Below are positions 1-8,112 of a stretch of DNA of 17,729 nucleotides, one piece after another (position 1 is the first letter of the stretch; every line of letters starts with the position of its first letter). Under the pieces are notes generated by a model, which was not told the DNA's origin, ran no database searches, and saw only the letters and a list, made by a program, of their open reading frames with translations. This DNA is from JBBTCJ01 sp038043285. Its GTDB lineage: Bacteria; Planctomycetota; Phycisphaerae; UBA1845. Where the stretch lies: NCBI GenBank assembly GCA_038043285.1, contig JBBTCJ010000038.1:1-17729 (forward strand). Direction: 5' to 3'. The position numbers were made by a program, and so were the translations under genes.

Positions 1-143
1 CCGTCAACCCAGATAGGCGTGAGATCCATGCGCAAGATGGTCTCCGCGCGGTCACCACGGGAAATCCGGACCACATCGTGGAACCATTGACCGACTTTCG
101 TGTCCAAGAGAACGGTGGTAGGGTAAGGTACGACGCGCAGCAT
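1..143 (-). other. Contig-edge open reading frame, coding strand unresolved
   Basis: On the minus strand an ATG at 143 opens a frame that stays open to the window edge and would give an N-terminus beginning MLRVVPYPTTVLLDTK, about 47 residues, with roughly 70 percent G or C at third codon positions. No Shine-Dalgarno sequence precedes it. The plus strand also has an open frame from position 3 to a TGA at about 197, inside the solitary repeat, with slightly lower third-position GC (about 62 percent). Only one of the two can be real, and neither gives a family I recognise. I slightly prefer the minus reading, because the plus frame would end inside a repeat. Sequence to the left of the window would settle it. 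Confidence 0.22.
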
Positions 144-175
144 ACAAGGCTTTTTTTTGCAAGGCGAGGTGGACA

Positions 176-209
176 ATCCGTACCGCGACCGTGAGGGAGC
201 GGCCCTTGC
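176..209 (+). repeat. Solitary copy of the dispersed repeat
   Basis: The core CCGTACCGCGACCGTGAGG followed by GAGCGG (178-202) is the reverse complement, with few differences, of the unit found in the arrays at 13197 and 14386. It lies in the intergenic gap about 90 bases before the ATG of the DUF4139-like gene. It gives spurious reading frames through the codons YRDREGA. Confidence 0.75.
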
Positions 210-288
210 GTACCCGCGGATTGCATCGTTGACAGATTGGTTGCTTATCAACGTCCAAAGTACGTCTTCACATGCGAGGCTAACCACA

Positions 289-1845
289 ATGCAAGCACAG
301 AATCGTTGGGCCACGTTGGGACTGTTTGCTGCCGCCGTCATGTTTGTGTGCACCCCCGAGCTCCGCGCCGCCGACGGCGGCGCCACGGCGCTGACCATCT
401 ACAGCCACGCCGGTCCGGGGGCGGTGCCGCCGGAAATGTATCAACCGGGCATGCAGCAGAACGCCTACGGCATCGGCTGGCAGCGGCAAATCCCCGGATA
501 CGCGATCATCAAGCAGGAGCGGACGGTGAAGCTGCCCGACGCCCGCACGACGATCCGCTTCACCGACGTCGCCTCCCAGATCGAACCCACGACGGTCCTC
601 TTTGAATCGCTGACCGACCCGGCCGGCACCCGGGTGCTCGAACAAAACTACGAGTTCGACCTCGTCAGCACCCAGAAGCTCATGGAGAAGTTCCTGGATC
701 GAACGATCACCGTCGAGCAGGCCCACGGTGACAAGATCGACGCCTTCACCGGAAAGCTCCTCAGCGCCGCCGGCGGCGTCGTGCTTCAGGGCGACGATGG
801 CCGCGTGCAGGTGCTCAGCAGCTATTCCAACGTTCGCTTCCCGGAGTTGCCCGGCGGACTCATCACCCGCCCGACGCTCGTATGGGACGTCGCGACGCAA
901 AAACCGGGCGAACATCGCACCCGCGTCACTTACGAAACCAAGGCCATGACCTGGTGGGCGGACTACAACCTCGTCTTCGCCGAAGGGCAGGACGCCAACA
1001 GCGGCGCGCTCGACGTCGGCGCCTGGGTGAGCATCCTCAACCAATCCGGCGCGACCTACCCCGACGCGAAGCTCAAGCTCATCGCCGGCGAGGTGCATCG
1101 CGCGCCGCAGCAGCTTGCACCGATGGTCGCACGAAAAGCGATGCGCGAACTATCCATGGCCGGCGAAGCGGACGGCGGGTTCGAGGAAAAAGCGTTCTTT
1201 GAATACCACCTCTACACCCTGGGCCGACCCGCGACGATCGCCGACAGCTCCACCAAGCAGCTCGAACTCTTTCCCACGGCGCGGCAAGTCCCGTGCGAGA
1301 AGGTTCTCGTGTATTACGGCCTGGGCACGCCCTATCCGGTCTACGGCAGCCCGATGCTGGACCGCAACTTCGGCGTGCAGTCCAACAAGAAGGTGGACAT
1401 CTATCTGCGCTTCAAGAACGAAAAAGAAGTCGGCATGGGCATGCCATTGCCCGCGGGTCGCCTTCGCGTCAGCAAGCTCGACCCGGCCGATCAAACCCTG
1501 GAGTTCATTGGCGAGGACGCCATCGACCACACCCCCAAGGACGAGCAGGTGCTCATCAAGATGGGCACGGCCTTCGACGTCGTCGGCGAACGGATCCAGA
1601 CCGACTTCTCCGTCGATGCTCGCCGCAACTGGATGCAGGAGAAGATCGAGATCAAGGTCCGAAACCACAAGTCGGAAAAAGTCAAAGTCATCATCAAGGA
1701 AAACCTCTACCGCTGGACCAACTGGAAGATCACCGAGAAAACGCACCCATTCGAGAAGATCGACGCGCGAACGGTGCATTTCCCGGTGGAGATCGAGAAA
1801 GACGGCGAGGCCGTGATCCACTACACCGTGGAGTACACCTGGTAG
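289..1845 (+). CDS. Exported DUF4139 domain-containing protein
   Basis: This encodes 518 residues. I start it at the ATG at 289 because residues 1-27 then form a good Sec signal peptide (NRW, then a hydrophobic stretch, then LRA before ADGG). A longer in-frame start at 157 would put repeat-derived sequence in front of that signal. The segment around residues 220-270 (MTWWADYNLVF, then WVSILNQSGATYPDAKLKL and AGEVHR) matches the pattern of DUF4139 proteins, which are beta-rich and of unknown function. The N-terminal part probably corresponds to the mucoidy-inhibitor-like half of that family but lacks an obvious coiled coil. It ends in WKITEKTHPFEKID and a beta-rich tail finishing EYTW. It is likely periplasmic or surface-exposed. 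It is separated from the cytochrome locus by convergent orientation, so a functional link is not implied. Confidence 0.8.
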   Translation: MQAQNRWATLGLFAAAVMFVCTPELRAADGGATALTIYSHAGPGAVPPEMYQPGMQQNAYGIGWQRQIPGYAIIKQERTVKLPDARTTIRFTDVASQIEPTTVLFESLTDPAGTRVLEQNYEFDLVSTQKLMEKFLDRTITVEQAHGDKIDAFTGKLLSAAGGVVLQGDDGRVQVLSSYSNVRFPELPGGLITRPTLVWDVATQKPGEHRTRVTYETKAMTWWADYNLVFAEGQDANSGALDVGAWVSILNQSGATYPDAKLKLIAGEVHRAPQQLAPMVARKAMRELSMAGEADGGFEEKAFFEYHLYTLGRPATIADSSTKQLELFPTARQVPCEKVLVYYGLGTPYPVYGSPMLDRNFGVQSNKKVDIYLRFKNEKEVGMGMPLPAGRLRVSKLDPADQTLEFIGEDAIDHTPKDEQVLIKMGTAFDVVGERIQTDFSVDARRNWMQEKIEIKVRNHKSEKVKVIIKENLYRWTNWKITEKTHPFEKIDARTVHFPVEIEKDGEAVIHYTVEYTW

Positions 1846-1914
1846 CGGAAGAAGGCGGAATGCGAACGCGGCATCAGCTTCGTTGCCGGCGCGCCCGGCC
1901 TACCGCTGAGCGCA

Positions 1915-2193
1915 TTATGGGGTCGCACCGCCGTCGAGGCGATCGACCACCTGATTGGCTACGTCGGTCAGCAGGATGTCGAGCACGGTGACGGACAGGG
2001 CCGTGCCTGACTGAACGAAAAGCGAGCCGACATCCACGGTGCAACCCGGAAGCACCAGCGCCGAAGCGATGGCCGCCCCGACCATCCAACGCTGCGTTCG
2101 CCGGCCGGCGCCATCGGCAACGGAACTCTTCGGCGCGGAGGCGGTGCCCGACGCCCATGGAACGCGGATATCCGCACGATGCGTTCTATTCAT
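1915..2193 (-). CDS. Small predicted lipoprotein of unknown function
   Basis: This encodes 92 residues. The ATG at 2193 is preceded by GAGGAAAA at a 6-nt spacing, a good ribosome site. An alternative ATG at 2220 overlaps the stop of the upstream cytochrome gene as ATGA, which would give translational coupling but has only a weak AGG. The protein has a long basic N-terminal region, a hydrophobic stretch (VGAAIASALVLPGC) ending in a lipobox with Cys51, and a short mature part of about 40 residues (FVQSGTALSVTVLDILLTDV). Either start places it directly behind the five-heme cytochrome on the same strand, so the two are probably co-transcribed. No family was recognised. The unusually long region before the hydrophobic stretch makes the exact start uncertain. 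Confidence 0.6.
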   Translation of the reverse strand: MNRTHRADIRVPWASGTASAPKSSVADGAGRRTQRWMVGAAIASALVLPGCTVDVGSLFVQSGTALSVTVLDILLTDVANQVVDRLDGGATP

Positions 2194-2216
2194 GGCTTTT
2201 CCTCGATAGAGCGGTG

Positions 2217-2873
2217 TCATTCGCCGACCTGACCAACGTCCGGTCGAGGCGCCGCCCGGTCACCCGCGCCGGCCCGCAACCCCGACTTCAGCAGCTTTTC
2301 CTTTCCGAAATGCGCGTCATGGCAAGCGGCGCATTCGCGGGCGTTGGCAACCTTGTGCGCCGGAGCGCTGAGTTCCTCCGGCGGCTCGTGACAGTCGATG
2401 CACAGCTCGACCACCTCGCGACGCAGAAGCGATGCCCAGGTGCTTTGGTGCATGTCGTGGCACATTCGGCATTCGCCCTGGGACACCGGCGCGTGGCCGA
2501 CTTCCTCGGAGAAATACCTCGCGTGGCACGATTTGCAGGCGTCCAGCAGATCGCCCCGAGGCTGCACCTGCCGCGATTCGTCGTGACACTCGGCGCATTT
2601 GCGCTCCGCGAACGGACGGTGCACCGACGCCAACCGGGCGGCCATCGCCCTCGTCGGCTCCGGGGAGACGGCCCCCGCCCGATCCGATCGCGTCGTCTCG
2701 TCGGGCTTCGCCTCGGACGTCGGCGGGACGTCGAACAACCAACGCTCCAGCCGGTCTTTCGCCGCATCGGAACATCCCCACAACACGGCCAAGCCCGCCG
2801 TCACCAAGGTGAACTCCCAACAGACCGCGCGAAGAGGTGCACGGCGACGACGATCCAGCTCATCAGGCGCCAT
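2217..2873 (-). CDS. Pentaheme c-type cytochrome, predicted lipoprotein
   Basis: This encodes 218 residues with five CxxCH heme-attachment motifs: CAECH at residue 93, CKSCH at 113, CRMCH at 135, CIDCH at 158 and CAACH at 181. The segment VHRPFAERKCAECH, followed by paired motifs, is typical of doubled-CXXCH cytochromes, which use closely packed bis-His hemes for electron transfer. Residues 16-34 (hydrophobic, ending AVLWGC) look like a lipoprotein signal with Cys34 as acceptor, so the protein probably sits on the periplasmic face of a membrane. Extra histidines (His85, His127, His142, His173) could serve as distal ligands. It is transcribed divergently from the beta-barrel/cytochrome operon, about 200 bp away, which suggests a shared role in moving electrons through the periplasm. 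No strong Shine-Dalgarno sequence is seen before the ATG. Confidence 0.88.
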   Translation of the reverse strand: MAPDELDRRRRAPLRAVCWEFTLVTAGLAVLWGCSDAAKDRLERWLFDVPPTSEAKPDETTRSDRAGAVSPEPTRAMAARLASVHRPFAERKCAECHDESRQVQPRGDLLDACKSCHARYFSEEVGHAPVSQGECRMCHDMHQSTWASLLRREVVELCIDCHEPPEELSAPAHKVANARECAACHDAHFGKEKLLKSGLRAGAGDRAAPRPDVGQVGE

Positions 2874-3072
2874 GGGCGGTCAAAGTAACCCCCTTCACCA
2901 AAAGTGCAACCGGTACGACCAAAACCATTGGCTCGCAGATTCTTTTCTTGCCATTCCCGACGACTTGACATATAGGTAGCCAAGTTTCGTTTGTTCCCTC
3001 GCGCAGGCGACGGCGCGGTCTGCTTGTCCGAGGGAGTCCGATGGCGGCGAAGTCCGAACTGGAGTCCGCTCG
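2874..3072. promoter_or_regulatory. Divergent intergenic region between cytochrome and barrel genes
   Basis: These 199 bp separate two divergent transcription units and must hold promoters for both. A perfect TTGACA occurs at 2965-2970 on the plus strand, but no convincing -10 box follows at 16-18 nt. It is therefore only a possible -35 element. GGAG lies 8 nt before the ATG at 3073 and probably serves as its ribosome site. No clear operator palindrome was found. Confidence 0.35.
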
Positions 3073-5133
3073 ATGCGCGGCCCCGGCCGTACCTTCCGTG
3101 CGATCGCGGTGTTCACGGTCATCGTCCCAAGGTGCGCTGCCGCACAAGACGATCCACCCCCATCGAATGCCGAAGTCGAACACCCGGCAGCGCCGCGGTA
3201 CCTCAGCCTCACTCGTTTTGACGCCTACCTCGAACTCAAGGGCCAATACTCCGACCGGCAGGTCGATGCCGCTCGCGCGCCGTACCTGCCCAATCGACTT
3301 CGCCAGGTCAACCGCGAGTGGGAAGTGCAAGAACGCCTGGGCTTGACGCTGGCAGGCTCAGCCTTCGATCCCAACGTGCTGACGTTCGGTGGAGACCTGA
3401 GCTTCGCCCTGGTGCAAAGCGAGTACACCGAGCACGGCGACTTCTTCGACCTCACCGATCGGGACAACGGAAACCTGTTGCTCTACGACCTGCGGCTCAA
3501 CGTCCTGCCGGGCAAGAAAGTCTCCGGTTCGGTGTACGGGCTGCGTCAGGAGGACCGGATCAACCGCCGTTTCCAGCCGACGCTCGATCAAACGCGCTCC
3601 GGCCTGGGCACCAACTGGGTCTTCAGCGACGCCAGGCTCCCGATGGAGCTTTCCTACGACTACCTCGAAACCGACCGCACGGGGAACGTCGACCGGCGGG
3701 ACGACGAGCACTTCACCGAAAGCAACCTGCGCTACCGCGCCGACTGGATCATGTCGCCGCGGCAGAAGCTTACGCTCGGATACGAACACGGGGTGAACCA
3801 GCAGGAGTTTCAGGGTCTTTCCGAGCCGTTTGAAACAACCCGCGACCTGCTCACCGCTGAGCATTCGCTCGATTTCGGGCCCGGCGGCGGGCACAACCTG
3901 CGAACGATCCTCAACTGGCAGGAGGAGAGCGGAGATTTCGCCCGTGATTTCTTCCGCGTGGGCCCGCAGTTGACCCTCAAGCACTCCGAGGCCTTGCAGA
4001 GCCTGTACAAGTACCAGTTCAACCGCGAGCGGTACGCCGGGCTGGACGTCGAGTCCCAGCGCGCGGATTTCCAACTCACTCATCGACCCTACGCGAATCT
4101 CACCACGACGTTCGATGCCTTCGGACTGCACGAGGACGTCGAGCGCGACGCACGGACGACGCAGTCGGGGGCGTCGGTGGACTGGCAGTACCATCGCGAC
4201 AACCGCTTCGGCCGGATGTCCGCCGATCTCGCCCTGGGCTATGACCTCCAGGACATGGAAGGTGACGAGGGACGACGGATCATCCTCGACGAGTCCCATA
4301 CCTTCCGCGATCCGTACGACGTCGCCCTGCGAGAGCGTAACGTCCTGCCGTTCAGCATCGTGGTCACCGATTCCTCCGATCGGCGGATCTTCCGAAAAGG
4401 GTTGGACTACTGGATCGTTCCGTTCGGGAACCTGACTCGACTGATCCGCGTTCCCAACGGTCGCATCGCCGACGGCGGTACGGTGCTGGTGGACTATCAG
4501 ATCGCCACCCCGATGCACGGCGAACTCGACACCACCCGCGTCGATGTCAGCCTCGAGCAGCGCTTCGACAACGGCCTGATACCCTACTATCGCCTCGCCT
4601 TCCGCAACCAGGAGGACGACGCCTCAACCGGGTTCTATGGTCGAGCCGATCGCACGGACCATCACCGCCTCGGCGTGAAGTACGAGAGGCCGCGGTACAC
4701 GCTCGGCGTCGAGTACGAAATCTTCGACGACTCCGTGGAACCCTACGACTCCTTCCACGTCGACGGCACGCTCCGCTTCGTGGAGCGACTGGATCATTCG
4801 CTCGACGCAACCACCCGTTTTTCGCGCATGTTCTTCGAGGGAGGCTTCGACGATCGGGACGTAACCTTCGTCGACGTCGATTTGCAGCATCGTTGGCGAT
4901 TGTCCGAGTCCGTCTCCGCGGTTCAGCGCGCCGGGTTCCGTTTCGAGGACGACTCGCGCGACGGGATCACGCACGGGTGGGACGTGTCGGCCGGCCTGGA
5001 GTACGTCGCTGGCAACCTGCAAGGCGAACTGACGTTCGAATACGACCGTCTCCGCCTGGCAACGTCGGAAGACGAGACCATCGGCCTGTTCCTGCGGCTG
5101 CGAAGGGAGTTCCCCGATGTGGTGTCGCGGTAA
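3073..5133 (+). CDS. Predicted outer-membrane beta-barrel (porin-like) of the cytochrome cluster
   Basis: This encodes 686 residues. Residues 1-25 form a Sec signal peptide (basic start, FRAIAVFTVIVPRCAAA, then QDD). The rest is almost entirely alternating hydrophobic/polar segments rich in Tyr, Phe, Arg and Asp, separated by short turns (for example LSYDYLETDRTGNVDRRDDE), as expected of a large outer-membrane barrel. The last such strand is LFLRLRREF, with a terminal Phe, followed by six extra residues. A distinct insert at about residues 427-478 (FSIVVTDSSDRRIF, then GLDYWIV, then VLVDYQIATP) looks like a small separate domain. There is no CxxC or heme motif. It is the first gene of the plus-strand operon and overlaps the next by 17 nt. 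By context it would be the channel through which heme proteins pass electrons across the outer membrane. The barrel call is from pattern reading only, and no sequence similarity to MtrB was evident. Confidence 0.75.
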   Translation: MRGPGRTFRAIAVFTVIVPRCAAAQDDPPPSNAEVEHPAAPRYLSLTRFDAYLELKGQYSDRQVDAARAPYLPNRLRQVNREWEVQERLGLTLAGSAFDPNVLTFGGDLSFALVQSEYTEHGDFFDLTDRDNGNLLLYDLRLNVLPGKKVSGSVYGLRQEDRINRRFQPTLDQTRSGLGTNWVFSDARLPMELSYDYLETDRTGNVDRRDDEHFTESNLRYRADWIMSPRQKLTLGYEHGVNQQEFQGLSEPFETTRDLLTAEHSLDFGPGGGHNLRTILNWQEESGDFARDFFRVGPQLTLKHSEALQSLYKYQFNRERYAGLDVESQRADFQLTHRPYANLTTTFDAFGLHEDVERDARTTQSGASVDWQYHRDNRFGRMSADLALGYDLQDMEGDEGRRIILDESHTFRDPYDVALRERNVLPFSIVVTDSSDRRIFRKGLDYWIVPFGNLTRLIRVPNGRIADGGTVLVDYQIATPMHGELDTTRVDVSLEQRFDNGLIPYYRLAFRNQEDDASTGFYGRADRTDHHRLGVKYERPRYTLGVEYEIFDDSVEPYDSFHVDGTLRFVERLDHSLDATTRFSRMFFEGGFDDRDVTFVDVDLQHRWRLSESVSAVQRAGFRFEDDSRDGITHGWDVSAGLEYVAGNLQGELTFEYDRLRLATSEDETIGLFLRLRREFPDVVSR

Positions 5134-6256
5134 GGGCCTGTTGGGCGAGTCCGTCTCTTATCAGAGCCGCGACCATGAGGGAGCGCTGTCGCTTCCTCCG
5201 ATCCGCACGATCGCCGCCATCGTCGTGTTCACGTCGTGGACCACCGGTTGCGCTCGCCCGGCGGGCGAACTGTTTCCCCCGATCACGCCTCTGCGCGTTT
5301 GGCCCGCGCCGCCGGACGTGGCGCGGATCCGCTACGTTGGAGCGCTGGCGGGCAGTCAGGATCTCCAGGCCGGCGAATCGCCGAGCGAAGTTCTTCGCTC
5401 CGCCTTCCAGGGTCGCCGCCCGCCGATCCGGTTCTCGTCGCCGCAGGGGTTGGCTGTCTCCAGTCCCGATCTTCTGGCAGTGGCTGACGGCGTCGGCGGG
5501 GCCGTCCACGTCCTTGACCTTGTTCAACGCACACACACCGTCGTCTTTGGTGACGGCGATCATCGCTTCGACACTCCGATGGGGGTCGCGTGGGTGGGGC
5601 GAAGGCTCTTCGTGACCGATGCGCAGCTCGGGGAGATCGTCGAACTGGACGAGCAGGGCCGCGGACGAGGACGGTTCGGGAAGGAGCTTCTACAGCGTCC
5701 CGTGGGGATCGCCTACGAACCGCGGGGCGACCGCCTTTACGTTGCGGATTCGGCCGGCCACGTCGTGCGCCTCTTCACCCCGGACGGGGAGTTGGCCGGG
5801 ACCATCGGGCAACGAGGCACCCGGATCGGAGAGTTTAACTTCCCCACGCACCTGTGCACCGGACCGGACCGAATCGCCGTAGCCGACAGCGGCAACGCCC
5901 GCGTTCAGCTCTTCCGCGCCAGCGGCGAATTCATCTCCGCGATCGGCGAGAAGGGCGATGCCGCCGGCGATCTGTCGCTGCCCAAGGGCGTGGCCTTCGA
6001 CCGCGATGGACATCTCTACGTGGCCGACGCCCGTTTCGAGAACGTCCAGGTCTTCGACGGGTCGGGCCGACTGCTGATGGCCTTCGGCGAGGAGGGCCGC
6101 CGCATCGGACAGTTTTCCCTTCCCGCGGGGTTGGTTGTCGACGGCGGAAATTACCTGTGGGCCGCGGACTCCGGCAACCGCCGGGTCCAGGTGTTTGAGG
6201 TTCTCCACGCGGAGGGCACAATGACAGCGCCGATGGCGGGGAAAATGGTGGAATGA
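5117..6256 (+). CDS. NHL-repeat beta-propeller protein, probable lipoprotein
   Basis: This encodes 379 residues. The ATG at 5117 lies 17 nt inside the end of the barrel gene and is preceded by AAGGGAG at a workable spacing. Residues 29-45 form a hydrophobic signal ending in WTTGC (Cys45). The lipobox is imperfect because position -3 is Thr, so either a lipoprotein or an ordinary signal peptide is possible. From about residue 108 there are repeated NHL motifs (LYVADSAGHVVRLFTPDGE, IAVADSGNARVQLFRASGE, LYVADARFENVQVFDGSGR, WAADSGNRRVQVFE), which fold as a six-bladed propeller used for protein or ligand binding. Residues 15-25 (YQSRDHEGALS) are encoded by a degenerate copy of the dispersed repeat. 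The gene couples to the following cytochrome gene by an ATGA overlap. Propellers of this kind recur beside multiheme cytochromes and barrels in metal-reducing bacteria; their role is unproven. Confidence 0.85.
   Translation: MWCRGKGLLGESVSYQSRDHEGALSLPPIRTIAAIVVFTSWTTGCARPAGELFPPITPLRVWPAPPDVARIRYVGALAGSQDLQAGESPSEVLRSAFQGRRPPIRFSSPQGLAVSSPDLLAVADGVGGAVHVLDLVQRTHTVVFGDGDHRFDTPMGVAWVGRRLFVTDAQLGEIVELDEQGRGRGRFGKELLQRPVGIAYEPRGDRLYVADSAGHVVRLFTPDGELAGTIGQRGTRIGEFNFPTHLCTGPDRIAVADSGNARVQLFRASGEFISAIGEKGDAAGDLSLPKGVAFDRDGHLYVADARFENVQVFDGSGRLLMAFGEEGRRIGQFSLPAGLVVDGGNYLWAADSGNRRVQVFEVLHAEGTMTAPMAGKMVE
5167..5192 (+). repeat. Degenerate dispersed repeat inside the NHL gene 5' end
   Basis: CCGCGACCATGAGGGAGCG matches the repeat core with one central change (CCGTGAGG to CCATGAGG). 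It lies within the coding sequence between the start codon and the signal-peptide hydrophobic core. Confidence 0.5.
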
Positions 6257-8106
6257 ACAGAACGGCCGAAGGAACGCCGGCGAAGCGACGAACGGCGATG
6301 ACCCGCGTCATGCCGAACACGGTAGACCCGCGCCGACGGGCGCTTCGCCAGGGGCTGTGGATGACCGCTCCGGCGCTGGTCGGGTTGTGGGGAATCACCC
6401 CGGCACCGGCGGATGAATCCGTCGTCAACTCGAAACACGATCTTTCCGCCCAAGGTCCGGGACCGACTCGCGCCGTCGATGAGGGCGAAATCTGCGTCTT
6501 CTGCCACACGCCGCACAACGCCTCGCCTCAGACGCCGCTTTGGAACCGAGTCAATCCGCGAACCCATTACCGCATCTACCAGAGTTCCACCACCGACGCG
6601 CGGATCAATCAACCGAGCGGCCCGTCCAAGATGTGCCTGAGCTGTCACGATGGCTCGATCGCCCTGGGCAACGTCCTCTCCCGTCCCGCGACCCACCCAA
6701 TCGTCATGACCTCGCGGACCATTCCGCCCGGCACGGCGGATTTGACCAACGATCTTTCCGACGATCATCCCATCGGGTTCCGCTACGATCGCGCCTTGTC
6801 CAACGCCGACCACCAGGTCCGCCCGCCGGAAGTCGTCACCGACAGGCTCCCCCTCGGCGCACATGGCGAGATGCATTGCACAACCTGTCACGATCCGCAC
6901 AACAACGAGCTGGGCGACTTCCTGCGAATGCCCGATCGCATGTCCGCCATCTGCGTCGCGTGCCACGACATGGACGGCTGGCGGACCAGTTCCCATGCCC
7001 TCAGCGGAAAACCCACGACGGGGCGGATCGTCGATCCCGACGAGCGGCTCAAATACCCCACGGTCTCGGAAAACGGCTGCATCAATTGTCACCAAGTCCA
7101 TTCCGCCGATCATCGGGAGCGCCTGCTACGATTCAATCGCGAGGAGGACAACTGCCTCAATTGCCACGGCGGGCAGGTGGCGGCCTTCAACATCGCCGCC
7201 GAGATCGGGAAACGCTCCGGCCATGACCCCCGCCGCAGGACCGGCGTGCATGATCCCAACGAGCTGACCTTCGCCATGCGTCGCCACGCGGAGTGCGTCG
7301 ATTGCCACAACCCGCACGCCGTCCGGCATGACCCCTTCGGCGCCATTCGCGGCACCCTGGGTCAAACCGCGAAGGGGCCGAACCTGAACGTTCCCGGCGT
7401 GACCATCACCGGGGCGACGATCCCGGACGCCCTGCTGCTGCACGACATCTGCCTGAAGTGCCACGGCGACGGCATCGGCAACCCTCCGTCGCGCATCGTT
7501 CGCCAGGTCGATCAAAACAGCGTCCGCCGGGACTTCCAGCCCTCCAACCCCTCGTTTCACCCGGTGGCCGCCCCGCGGCGAAACAACGACGTCGTCAGCC
7601 TGCAAGCGCCGCTGCGCGTCGGCAGCGTAATCAGTTGCATCGACTGCCACAGCAGCGACAACGCCCGCTCCGCCGGCGGAATCGGCCCCAACGGTCCGCA
7701 CGGTTCCATCCACGAACCGCTCCTGGTGCGGAACTACAGCACGGACGACTTCACCAGCGAAAGCGTTCAGGCGTACGCGTTGTGCTACGGTTGCCATCGG
7801 CGGGACAGCATTGTCGGCGATCAGAGCTTTCCCCTGCACCGCCGGCACGTTGTGGATGAACGAACTCCCTGCAGCGCCTGCCACGACGCCCACGGCGTTG
7901 CTCGAAGTTCCGGCTCCGGGGCAGCGCACGGGAGCCTGATCAACTTCGATTTGTCGATCGTCTCGCCGGCCAACGCGCCGACCGGACGACGTCTCGAGTA
8001 TGAAGACACCGGCTCGTTTGCGGGAAACTGCACGCTGACCTGCCACGGGGTGACGCACATGGCGTTCCCCTACCGCCGCGGCTCGCCGAGCGCCGCGCAG
8101 AGGTGA
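6253..8106 (+). CDS. Large multiheme c-type cytochrome with 11 CxxCH motifs and one CX3CH
   Basis: This encodes 617 residues. The start ATG overlaps the preceding TGA as ATGA. Residues 27-52 (DPRRRALRQGLW, hydrophobic core, PAPA before DES) form a signal peptide; the arginine run loosely resembles a Tat motif. The mature N-terminus (NSKHDLSAQGPG, then EICVFCHTPHN from residue 79, first heme Cys81) is the pattern of a doubled-CXXCH cytochrome family found in metal-reducing Deltaproteobacteria. Eleven CxxCH motifs follow in order: CVFCH, CLSCH, CTTCH, CVACH, CINCH, CLNCH, CVDCH, CLKCH, CIDCH, CYGCH, CSACH. A last motif at residue 593, CTLTCH, has three residues between the cysteines. It is the main electron carrier of the operon, presumably periplasmic or plugged into the barrel. 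Spacing to the next cytochrome gene is 6 nt. The physiological acceptor is not visible from sequence. Confidence 0.9.
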   Translation: MNRTAEGTPAKRRTAMTRVMPNTVDPRRRALRQGLWMTAPALVGLWGITPAPADESVVNSKHDLSAQGPGPTRAVDEGEICVFCHTPHNASPQTPLWNRVNPRTHYRIYQSSTTDARINQPSGPSKMCLSCHDGSIALGNVLSRPATHPIVMTSRTIPPGTADLTNDLSDDHPIGFRYDRALSNADHQVRPPEVVTDRLPLGAHGEMHCTTCHDPHNNELGDFLRMPDRMSAICVACHDMDGWRTSSHALSGKPTTGRIVDPDERLKYPTVSENGCINCHQVHSADHRERLLRFNREEDNCLNCHGGQVAAFNIAAEIGKRSGHDPRRRTGVHDPNELTFAMRRHAECVDCHNPHAVRHDPFGAIRGTLGQTAKGPNLNVPGVTITGATIPDALLLHDICLKCHGDGIGNPPSRIVRQVDQNSVRRDFQPSNPSFHPVAAPRRNNDVVSLQAPLRVGSVISCIDCHSSDNARSAGGIGPNGPHGSIHEPLLVRNYSTDDFTSESVQAYALCYGCHRRDSIVGDQSFPLHRRHVVDERTPCSACHDAHGVARSSGSGAAHGSLINFDLSIVSPANAPTGRRLEYEDTGSFAGNCTLTCHGVTHMAFPYRRGSPSAAQR

Positions 8107-8112
8107 TCGCCG

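Noticed and set aside
2157..2888. 243-residue frame on the plus strand
   Set aside because: It covers the five-heme cytochrome gene on the opposite strand and has no family pattern of its own.
2965..2993. TTGACA as a full sigma-70 promoter for the barrel operon
   Set aside because: No -10 hexamer resembling TATAAT is found at the expected distance.
3358..4518. 386-residue frame on the minus strand
   Set aside because: It is antisense to the beta-barrel gene, which has a signal peptide, coupling to the next gene and a coherent barrel pattern; the minus frame is a GC-rich shadow.
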